NCBI GenBank assembly: GCA_002049455.2
Contig: KV919285.1
Location: forward strand, 1-31,013
Direction: 5' to 3'
Source: Porphyra umbilicalis
Taxonomy: Eukaryota; Rhodophyta; Bangiophyceae; Bangiales; Bangiaceae
DNA: 31,013 nucleotides
Position numbers and translations under genes: made by a program
Shown: positions 19,185-28,186 of the stretch, piece after piece
Layout: each line of letters begins with the position of its first letter
Numbering within the stretch: position 1 is the first letter of the stretch
The notes under the pieces: model-generated
Told to the model about the DNA's origin: nothing
Databases searched by the model: none
Seen by the model: the letters and a program-made list of their open reading frames with translations, nothing else

Positions 19185-20347
19185 GGCAGCTGGGGGGGGC
19201 GGGAAGAAGACGACGGATGGGCAGAGCGGGGGGGCGGTGGGGGACGGGGGGGGGGGAGGGGCACCGGCCGTCGTGGCAGGGGCGGCGGTGCGGCGACCAC
19301 GCGGGGCAGGCGTCGGCAAAGGTGGCGGCGGCGATCGTGATCGGCGCCCCGCGGTCGACCCGAGCTCGACCCCCGTGGAGAGTGGCTGCGGACCCCATTG
19401 GCCGCGGCCGCGACGCGCCGTCGGCTCGACATGTGTCCGTTTTTGGCACAAGAATCTTGTGCAGTACAGTACATGTACAGAGATATGATCGAAAACACAT
19501 GTATACCAGTGGTCCCCCCACTCTGCTTTCCCGTCGTGTCCGTAAAGTGGCGCTCACGCTTGACGGCGCGCAGTGCCGGATTCTGTCGCTGTCCGCGCAG
19601 CGGTCGGTCGCCGCGCGTCGGCCCCCCCCCCCCCCCCCCCCCGCCGGCGGGGGGAGCGCGCCGGCGCCCCGCGCCCCCAGACGGGGCGACGCCGGGCGGG
19701 GCGACGGCGGGCGGGGCGCCCGCGCGCGTGCGCCGCGGCGGCGGCGCACCCGCCGCCCGCGCCCGCCGCCGCGCCCGCGACGCTGGCACCGCCGCCCCGT
19801 GCCACGGGCGCGGGTCCCGCGTCGCCGCCGCGCGTCGGGGGGCCCCCAGGCCGGCGCGCCCGCGGGGCGCCCCGTCGGCTGCGGCCGCCGCCGCCGCCGC
19901 CGGCCGGCGGGGCACGCGCGGCGGGGCGCCCGACAGGGGACCCGCGGCGGGGGGGACCGACCCAGCGGGTGACAGGGGGCAGGCACCCCCGTGTCGACGT
20001 GGGCGCCGGGGGGGGGGGGGCCGTCGCGCGCCGCGTGCCGCAGCGGCGCGGCTGACGGTGGCAGCTCCGGGCTACCCCGATCCGGCGCGACCCCGTCGGC
20101 TGCGCGACGGTCGCCGCCGGGTGGGCCGCCCCGCGCGCGGGCGACGGCGCGTCGCCGTCCGACGCAGGCGCGTCGGGTGCCAGACGGGGCGCTCAAGAGC
20201 GCGGCGCGCGCGTCCAAAGGGGCACACGTTCACCACCCCACCGCCCCACCCACCGCCGGCACCAGAGCCACACGTACGCGCCCCCGTCGGCGCCGTCGAC
20301 GCCCCCACCCGTCCCACTGCCCGCCGGCCCCCCACCCCCCTCCCACC
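19185..20347. promoter_or_regulatory. Divergent intergenic region between zinc-finger and Cys-rich genes
   Basis: 1163 bases containing both promoters. A perfect inverted repeat GCACAAGA-A-TCTTGTGC (19446-19462) abuts AGTACAGTAC (19463-19472) and the palindrome GTACATGTAC in a locally AT-richer island (about 19438-19560). A 21-base C run lies at 19622-19642. The GC-rich remainder shows long open frames on both strands without recognisable protein content. Confidence 0.45.
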
Positions 20348-21375
20348 ATGACGGACCGGGCGAACCGCCGGTGCCGGTCGACCACCTCTGCGACGCTGGC
20401 GCTGCTCGCGACGCTCGCGGCGGCGGTCGCGTCCACGGCCGGCGGCGCGTCCCCCCCCACGGGCGCCCCCCCCACGCTCCCCACCGCGGGCCGGCGGGCG
20501 GGCCGCCGGTCCGCCTGCGTGCGGCTGCCCGGCTGCCAATCCGAAGCCGACCGCTTCAAAGCCGACTATGTCGACGGCCGGTGCCTCCCCGACGCGCGGT
20601 CCGCCGACGTTGAAGCCGCCATCACCGTCCACGAGGTGTTTAAGGACGTTGTCAAGGCCGCCTGCTGCACGACCGCCGCGCAGCGGACCGACCTCGACGC
20701 GCGCATCGCGCCGCTCGAGGCGGCGGGCACGTGCGCGGCGCCCTACACCAACCGCCCCGACTATGATCCCGCCGCGTACGCGTGTCGGCCGCTCGGCGAC
20801 TGCGCGGCGGTGCTCGACGCGTTTGAGGCGGATTTCGTCGCGCATGGGTGTCTGCCGCGCGGCGACGAGGCGCTCGACGCGGTGGCCAAGGGGCTCCTCG
20901 AGGTGCTCAAGGACGTGCAAAAGGCCGCCTGCTGCACCGCCCGCGCGCAGCGGCGGCGGCTCGCCACGGAGCTGATCGTGCTCGGCCGCGCGAGTACGTG
21001 CCCGGGCTTTGCGGCCGCCGCCCGATTTTCGGTGCGGGCGCCGCGTGCGGTGGGGGGGGGGGGGGGGGGGTGCGGCGCCCCGCCGCCAGTGCGGCTGCCG
21101 TCGCAGTCGCCGACGGGGCCGCCGCCGCCGTCGCCGCCGGTGCCGCCGCCCTGCCGACCGCCGCCCGCGCGTCCGTGTCGTTTGACTGGAGCAACGCCGG
21201 TAAGCGCACGGCCACCCAGTGCTGCGGGGGCTTTTCCTACTACACCACCTGCTGCTCCTCGTGGTGCGTGCCCGTCGGCACCTACTTGCAGCAGCTCATC
21301 ACCCGCCGTGACTGCTGCGTCGGCCCCTTGACGTGGCCCAAGGCGCAGTCGTGCTCGGCGATACGCCGTTGGTGA
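20348..21375 (+). CDS. Secreted Cys-rich protein with duplicated six-Cys module (unknown function), frame break
   Basis: I recognise no family. The ATG at 20348 (cccaccATG) opens a signal peptide (hydrophobic residues about 14-28). Two modules follow with identical spacing C-x5-C-x15-C-x26-CC-x21-C: Cys 57, 63, 79, 106, 107, 129 and Cys 146, 152, 168, 195, 196, 218. Both share a KAACCT-A-AQR block. A linker containing a G19 run (21052-21070) leads into a third Cys-rich segment in another frame (QCCGG, TTCCSSWC, RDCCVG, QSC) ending at 21375. The 1028-base span needs one extra base, so a homopolymer undercall is likely. In the first frame the linker is Pro-rich (PPPPSPP type), as in hydroxyproline-rich wall proteins, so the exact shift point is uncertain. 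Likely an extracellular or cell-wall protein (inference). Confidence 0.6.
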
Positions 21376-21718
21376 CCCGTCGGACTGGGAGGGAGGGACG
21401 TGTGGAGGGGGGGGGGGGGGGGGGGGCTGGGCGGTGTGGGCTCGGCGTGCTAGCGTCCATGGCAAGGGCGGGAGCGCAGCAGGCGCGGATCGGTCCAGTG
21501 CATAAAAACAAAAAGAAGAAGGATCCCACCAACATCGACGGTGCGTGCACGCGGGGGCGGGCACCCCTTGGCGGCGGCGCAGCAACGGGCACCCTCCACG
21601 TAGACACCCACCTCACGCTCGGCGCCGCTCCAGGGAGCCGTTCATCACGGCACCGAGCGCGGGGCCGCCCGAGGCGGCGTGGCGTGTGCGACCGGCGACC
21701 ACGCTCCCCCCCCGCCCC
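21376..21718. other. Convergent 3' intergenic region with G20 run
   Basis: Region between the ends of the Cys-rich and RBR genes. It has a 20-base G run at 21407-21426, about 30 bases past the Cys-rich stop, and an A-rich stretch (cataaaaacaaaaag, about 21500-21515) that could serve 3' end formation. No gene seen. Confidence 0.5.
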
Positions 21719-22423
21719 CTAACCTTCCCCCCCCCCCTTCCCCCCCCCCCCCTCACAGCTCCCCAAACCGAGCCGGCGCCCAGTAGGCGTGCCCCCCCCC
21801 CCCCCCCCCTCCCCCCGCTCCAAGTGGCGCCGCAGGGCGGCGACGCTCCCAAACGGGCGCCCGCAGCACGCAAACACGTCGTGCGCGTCCGTTTCCGTCA
21901 GGTGCGCTTGGAGGCCCGCGAGCGTGCCGAGCGGCCGCGCGCCGCACGCGCGCCCGGCGGGGCACCCATACGGCGGGTGCAGGCAGTCGGCAATCGGGCG
22001 CGCGACGGACGTGCCGGCGGCGGCGGCGGCGGCGAGGCCGTGCAAGTCGAGGAGGCCGACGCGGCTCGCCGCGCGCACGCGCGCGGCGGGCGCGGCGGCA
22101 CCGGCAGCGGCACCGGCGGCGGCACCGGCGGCGGCGGGGACGGCGGCGCCATAGACGGCCGCCGGTGCGGCGACGGCGGGCGGGAAGGGGGGGGGGGGCG
22201 CCACAGGTGGTGGGCCCGCCCCCGCGCCGGGCGCCGCCGCCCACACCCACCCGCCGCCGTTGGGGTGCAACGCGCCGCCCGGGCCGGCGGCGGCGGCGCC
22301 GTAAAAAGCGGGCGCCAAGCCGAGCGCGGCGCCGCCGCCCGCCCCGCCACCCGCCGCAGCAACGGCATCCCCCCCCGCCCCCATGGCACGCGCGGTGCGC
22401 GCGCGACCACCACCCCCCCCCCC

Positions 22424-22455
<32 letters not shown>

Positions 22456-22748
22456 CCCAGCCGCGGGCGCTTGAAGCGGTGAAACCCCCCCCCCGCGGGT
22501 CCGCCCCCCCCCCGCCGCCGTCGGCGTGGCCACCGGCGCCAAACACCAAGGCCATGGTCGCCTCGCGGCGTGCCGCCGCCGCCGTTGCCGCGCGCATCAC
22601 CTCCATGGCCGCCACGTGCTGCTGCTGGCGGCGCGCGCGCGCGGCGGTGGCCGCCATGCGCCGGTGCGCGGCGAGCAGCTGCGCGCGCGCGCCCGCCAAG
22701 CGCGCGTCGGCGGCGGCGACACCGGCGGCGGCGGCACCGGCGGCGGCG

Positions 22749-22780
<32 letters not shown>

Positions 22781-23889
22781 ACCGGCGGCACCGGCGCCGC
22801 CGCCGCCGCGGCCGCCCACGGCGGGCGCGCGGTGCCGCGCCCCGTACAACCCACACGAGCACCCTGGCTGCCCGTGCGTCGTTTGCCCCGGGCGCCCCGT
22901 GTACTCGACGCCGCACTCGAAACAAAAGCCGACGCCGCACGGCACGTGGCGCACGTAGGAGCACCCCGCCACCTTTTCAATCATTTGCCCGCAGCGGGGG
23001 CACGGCCGCCACGCCTGCGCGGCGGCGAGCGCGCGCATCGCCGCCGTGCCGTCGGCGTCAGAGGTGGCGGCGCGGGCGACAAAGCACGACTGGTCGTCGT
23101 GCCACGCCGTCGCGCAGCGGACGCAGGTGTGGGCGCGGCACAGGGGGCACTGCACTTTGAAAAAGATGCTGCGCTCGTCGCTGGCGGTGGGGGGGGGAAG
23201 CGGGGGGGGGGGCGCCCCCGCCGCCGCCATTGCCGCCACTGCCACCGCCGCCGCCGTCGTCGCCGCCGCCGTCGGGTGGCGCGTTGGCGGGGCCGGCGGG
23301 CCCGCCGGCGGCACCCGCAGGGCCGGCAGGCGCACCGGCCGCAGCGGGCGCCCCCCCCCGGGGGCGCCACCCCCCCCTCCCCCTCGGGCATCTCAAAGTC
23401 AAAGGGCGTGCCACACGCCGGGTTGGCACAGTAGGCGGTGCGCGCCATGCACGTCCCCTGAATGTGCAGCGTGTCGAGCGTCGTCCGCAGCGCCGCGTCG
23501 CCCGCCACCACCGCCGCGGCGGTCGCGTAGGGCACCGACGCCCCACAGCCGGGCGTCGGACAGCGCGCCGGGTAGCGGCGCTGCTCGCCAATCGCCACCC
23601 GCAGGTGGCCGCCGAGGCAGGGCGTGCAAAAGCGGTGGCCACACGCCCCCGCGGCGGTCGTGTCGGCCACCTCCACCTCATCGTCGAGGCAGATGGGGCA
23701 GGTGAGGCGCGCCGGGGGGGGGGGGAGGGGGGTCCGTCGACGCCGCCGATGCCCGCCGCGCCGCCGCCGTTGCTGGCGTCGGCACCTTCGGCAGCGGCGG
23801 CGGCCGCCGCCACCGCGGCCGCGGGGGTGAGCGCCGGGCCCTTGCCACGCTTGGAGCGGAACGGCGGCGGCGCGGCCGCTGGCACGGCG

Positions 23890-23926
<37 letters not shown>

Positions 23927-24488
23927 CGGCCGCCGGCATTGCCGCCGCCGCCACCGCCGGCACCAACAGGGGCACCACGGGCGCAACCGACGGCGGGAGG
24001 GGCCCCGTAGACGCGACCGACGCCGGCGACGCGAGCGGCGGCGTCAGCGGCGGAAACAGGCGGATGCCCAACAGCGGCGGCGACGGGGGTGACGGTGGGG
24101 GCGACGCCCACTCGGGTGGCGGCGTTAGCCGCGGCAATGCCCACGGCGACAGCGGGGCTACCAGCAGCGGCGGCAGCGCGGCGCCGGGCGAGGCGCCGCC
24201 GCCCGCCGGCGTGCCGGCCCCACCGCCCTGCCCAGTGGCGGCGGCGGCGGCGCCGCCGCCGCCGCCGCCGCCGCCGCCAGGGGCGGGCGGCGGCGGCGCG
24301 GCGGCCGCCACCGCCTCCACCTCCTCCTCCCCGTCGCTCTCAATCCGGATGATGAGGGGTTGGGGGGGGATGACCCCCACCGCGCCCTCGTCGTCGCTGT
24401 CGAGCACAATGATCGGCGCGTGTGGGGCAGCGTCCCGCGGCAGCGCGCCGCCACCGAGGGGCGTGGCCGCCCGCCAGTGGGTCGCCAT
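21719..24488 (-). CDS. RBR (RING1-IBR-RING2) E3 ubiquitin ligase with N-terminal SIM-like motifs, frame breaks
   Basis: RBR ligases accept ubiquitin from an E2 on a RING2 cysteine before substrate transfer. From the ATG at 24488 (cccccATGG): two SUMO-interacting-motif-like segments, IIVLDSDDE (26-34) and LIIRIESDGEEE (45-56); a disordered Ala/Pro region; RING1 (LTCPICLDDE ... CGHRFCTPCL, about 23590-23705); IBR (YCANPACGTPF near 23410, then VQCPLC ... CVRCATAW near 23120); RING2 (CPRCGQMIEK, AGCSYV, FCFECG, about 22890-23005) keeping the expected catalytic Cys after Ala-Gly; an Ala/Arg helical stretch; and a C-terminal Cys/His region (CGARPLGTLAGLQAHL, FACCGRPFGS). Three frames are used. Breaks fall at the G12 run (23714-23725) and among runs at 23189-23212 or 23351-23377. 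Each equals one missing base, predicting about 923 aa. The insert splitting the IBR is uncertain. Confidence 0.8.
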
Positions 24489-26782
24489 GGGGGCGGCAAC
24501 CGCGACGGCGCTGGGAACCAAAAGGGGCGGGCGGCGGCGACGCAAAAAAAAAAGGATGGGGAGCAGGGGCCGGGGACCGCGTGGGGGCGCCCGTCCCCGA
24601 CGGTGGGGAGGGAGACACAGAGCCTCAGCACAACTCCAGCTCAGCAATAGAAAAATGAGAAAAAAAAACGGGGGGGGGGGGGGAAGGCAGAAGAACAAAA
24701 TAGGGGGTAGGGGGGGAGGGGATGGCCGACCGCAACGGGACGATAGTGGCGGACCGCCACGCGTCGGGTTGGGGGCGGCAGCGGGGCGGCGCGACGGCGG
24801 ACGGCACCAGACGCACCCAACCGCGTCACAGGGTGCACACACGGGAACCGCCCGTCGGGGCGAACGCGCCCGACACGGCTGGCAAGGCCACCGTCGCGGG
24901 AGCGTCACGGACGCACCGGCGGTGGGGCACCCCCTGCGGCCGGGACGCGGCGCGCACGCGGGCTGCCCGCACGCGCGACGCAGACGGGACGGCCGCACGC
25001 GAGGCGGCGGCGGCGGCGGCGGCGACGGCGGGTACGGTGGTGGAACCAATGGCAGGGGCGATGGCGACGGCGGTGGCGGCGGCGCCACGCCCGCGAGAGC
25101 CGTACGGACACCCACGGGGCGGCAGCGGTGGTGACAAGGACGTTGTGCGTGTGGGCGGGGGGGGGTCATGGCCTGCTGGGATGCACGGCGGAAGAGAGGC
25201 GCCTGCGGACGTGCGGTGGGGTGCCTGCCACAGGAGCTCTGCTGGCACTGTGCAAAGACACCCCTAAAGCGGACATGGCGTTTCTAGCCTGCTGGTTGGC
25301 TGCCATGCTCTCTCGGAGATTAATCAGACTTCCTATTGGTAGTTCGCTGTGGTGTCGGCTAACAGGAATATTTTTTGGCTGACACACAGCGCCCTGGGAG
25401 AGCGTTGGAGCAGGGGCTACATGTGGCACGAATACGCCATGTCCGCCCTTATCCGGATATCTGGGGGTGTGTCGCGTCGGAGCGGGCTCCGCTCTCTCAG
25501 CGCAGATGAAATCGCTTCGATGGGTGACAGACTTGGATTTTAGTGGCTGAGTCCTCCAACCTGCGTACTGAGCAGTACAGTACACGTGTGTACTGAATTA
25601 GGCCCCCCTAGGTGATCCGGTCAAGTGCTGCCAAAGAAGCGTGACGCCGACGCCGGTCCCGTTCTGGGTGTAGCGCCGGGCCGTCGGGGCGCACCCAATG
25701 CCGCGGATCACCACAAAGCGCCGAGCGCGGCACGTCAGATGGCCATGCGCTGCGCGATGCCTACGCACCCGCACTGACGCGCCACTGGACCAACGCGTGG
25801 TCATGGATCCGGCGCAGGGGGACACGTTCGGTTTGCCTCGCGGGCTTCCGGGACGCCCCGACCACCGACGTCCATCCCATGGAGACGGCACCGCCCGCGG
25901 GGGAATGGATGAAAGAGAGGCACCTCCGTCGGCGGTTTCACCACCGAGGACACGCGCACCATGCGTGCCATTGAGCGGTATCCCGCAGGGCGCTTGACAC
26001 CACCTCACTGTCGGTTTCGGATCCGCGGGCGAGTCGGCGCAGGACTTTGCAAGCCAGTTTGCCGGCCAAGACCGCGGCAACATCCACCAACGGTGCGGGG
26101 AAGGGCGCGCGCGCCACTCGCGGCGTGTACGGGCGCCAGAGCAAAAGGGAGATGGGAATAGAAAACGCGGGTGGGGGCGACTGGCAGGGGACGATGGCGA
26201 AGTCAGACGTGTGCGGCCGCGGGCCGCTTGCCATTGGGGGGCGGCGGCAACGGCAACGGCCACGGTATTGTCAACGGCATCGGCGGCGGCAATGGCCATG
26301 GCGCTGGCAATGGTGGCACCACTGGCAACGGCGGTGGCTTTGGCAATGCCTTGTGCACCAACAGCAGCCTGCTGGCGGCTCGCGGCCGCCGCACATGCCA
26401 CCTCCCGGTCGCACGCGACCGTCGCACAAGCCACCTGTCTGGTGCTCGCAGCTGCCGTACCCCTCCTCCACGCATTTGTTGCTTGCTGCGCCGGGTTTGT
26501 CGCCACATCATGTGGCCAGTGCCCCCATGCAGCTCGACCTGCCACCATGCTGCGGAGAAGCACGGGCGGGTTCGACCGGCCGCCGACGCGAGCTACGCCT
26601 CGTTTTGCCGCCGTGTCGCCAGAGTCGCTGTAAAAACCCATCGGCATATATTCCCTTTCATGTGAGTACAGCGGGTGTATTGTATTCCCATCCCCGCGCC
26701 CGAAACCACGCCCTCCTCTTAACGCTTCCGCGACTCCCCCGTCATGCGCCCTCCGAGTCCCCCAGCACCTCCCGGCCGCCCG
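24489..26782. other. 2.3-kb intergenic region between the RBR gene and the lipid kinase
   Basis: No gene is supported. 24489-25250 is GC-rich leader/promoter DNA of the RBR gene with a G14 run (24670-24683). 25290-25600 is AT-richer, with AGTACAGTAC at 25574-25583 and the inverted repeat CAGTACAC-GT-GTGTACTG at 25578-25595. 25600-26700 has open frames on both strands, including an Asn/Gly or Ala-rich imperfect hexanucleotide repeat at about 26238-26350. They are compositionally unconvincing and match no family I know. Confidence 0.5.
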
Positions 26783-28186
26783 TCACTTGGACTCGGCCGT
26801 CGCCTTCTCCGCCTCTGCGTCATTTCTCGACTGCTCGTCCTCCCGCACCTCCGCTTCAACCTGCGCCTCAATATCCTCATCCGTGTTGTCCGTAAAAACG
26901 CCCTTGACCGTCGAGCCGATCGACGCCGCCCCGTGCTGCACCTTTTCCAAGACCGTCTCCCCCTTGTCGGCGAGCGCCTCCATCAGCCGCTCCTTATAGT
27001 CGTGTTCCCGGGCGGCCTGCAACTCGGGCGAATCGACGAGCAGGCGCACCGCGCCGCGCTCCAACTCAATCTCCACGGGCGTTTCGCCAACCATCTCCCC
27101 GTCGAGGACGACCTTTTGCGGGGGGGTGCAGGCGAGCTTGACCTTGCGCGCCTTGCCCCCGTGCACATTGACGGGCTGCTCGTCCGGCGAGCCGCCGAGG
27201 CCGACCGCCGAGAAAAACACATTGGCGACCGTGCTGGCCATGTCCAACCCTGTTTCGGGGGTGTATGCCATCACCTCGAGCAGCCCATCGTCGGGGACGG
27301 GCTCGCCGAGGCCCTGCGCAAGCACCGAGCTCCACGGCGCAGCGTTGGCCGCCGTCACCGCCGCGACGCCGGGCATGGTGCCAACCAGCTCGCTGCCATC
27401 GTCCGCCGTGGCGGTGTAGTGCACCTCAAAGGTCGTGTGCTCCAGCGCCCGCTGGCCGGCCGAAAACATGTACGCGAGCGGCCCGTACTTGCGCTTCATC
27501 TCCCGGTCGGCCGTTTGGACGACGTCCGCCTCGTAGCCAATGCCGACGAGGAGGAGGAAGGGCACGCCGTTGCAGCGGCCAACGTCGATCGTCCACGAGT
27601 TGGAGGAGAGGCACACCTGCGCCGCGTCGGTCAGCTCCGTGGGGATGCCCAGCGCCGCCGACAGCGCGTTGGCCGTCCCCCGCGGGATGACGCCGAGGAC
27701 GACGCCCTCCCGCCCAATGAGCGCCGACGCGACGGCGCCGACGGTGCCGTCGCCGCCCGACGCAATCACCACGTCTGGCGCGTACTCGTCGAGGGCGGTC
27801 CGCGCGAGGTCCCCCGGCTCACAGTCGGCCGTCGTTTGGACGACGTGGACGGTCACTTCGCGCTCGAGGACGGCGAGGATGGCCTTGAGGTCCGCCTCCC
27901 CGTCGCCCGTCCCCGACACGGGGTTGAAGATGAGGACGGCGGTGCGCTTGGCGGCGGGCGGCGACGACGACCCGTTCGCGTCGTCGGTCGCCGCACCGTC
28001 GGCGCCGCCGCCGCTGCCGGCGGCCGACATGCGGGCGCGGGCGGGGGAGCCCCGGCCGAGCGGCGCCCGCCCGACGGTGGCGCCGGTGGCGGCCGCGGCG
28101 CCCGCGCCCAGCGCCGCCTGCCGCTTGCACACGGCCAGGCGAGCGGCGACGCGCCCGAGGGCGGCAGTCGCGCTGACAAACGCCAT
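26783..28186 (-). CDS. Diacylglycerol-kinase-fold lipid kinase (YegS/BmrU type), probably plastid
   Basis: 467 aa from the ATG at 28186 (gtgccATGG). The frame is open upstream to 28603, but that part has no domain. The N terminus (MAFVSATAALGRVAARL, rich in Ala/Arg) fits a transit peptide to about residue 75. The catalytic domain starts at 84 with LIFNPVSGTG. It has the nucleotide-binding SGGDGTVG (143-150), VIPRGTANALSAALGIP (166-182), an RCNG/GIGYEAD block (204-221) and the C-terminal lobe PPQKVVLDGEMVGETPVEIE (355-374). The family phosphorylates lipids such as diacylglycerol, and the acceptor here cannot be read from sequence. The motifs resemble the cyanobacterial branch, suggesting endosymbiotic origin (inference). 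A charged extension of about 75 residues (391-467) follows the domain. No frame break. Confidence 0.88.
   Translation of the reverse strand: MAFVSATAALGRVAARLAVCKRQAALGAGAAAATGATVGRAPLGRGSPARARMSAAGSGGGADGAATDDANGSSSPPAAKRTAVLIFNPVSGTGDGEADLKAILAVLEREVTVHVVQTTADCEPGDLARTALDEYAPDVVIASGGDGTVGAVASALIGREGVVLGVIPRGTANALSAALGIPTELTDAAQVCLSSNSWTIDVGRCNGVPFLLLVGIGYEADVVQTADREMKRKYGPLAYMFSAGQRALEHTTFEVHYTATADDGSELVGTMPGVAAVTAANAAPWSSVLAQGLGEPVPDDGLLEVMAYTPETGLDMASTVANVFFSAVGLGGSPDEQPVNVHGGKARKVKLACTPPQKVVLDGEMVGETPVEIELERGAVRLLVDSPELQAAREHDYKERLMEALADKGETVLEKVQHGAASIGSTVKGVFTDNTDEDIEAQVEAEVREDEQSRNDAEAEKATAESK

Noticed and set aside
18547..24488. Programmed ribosomal frameshifting in the three frame-broken genes
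   Set aside because: No slippery-site plus structure pattern. The breaks lie near long G/C runs and all equal one missing base, which fits sequencing error better.
25598..26647. 349-codon minus-strand frame, and a Gly/Asn-rich plus-strand frame at 26171-26665
   Set aside because: Composition follows an imperfect GGCAAC-type repeat, no family is recognisable, and both strands are open together. One short stretch (near 26090, minus strand) looks protein-like but is only about 50 residues.
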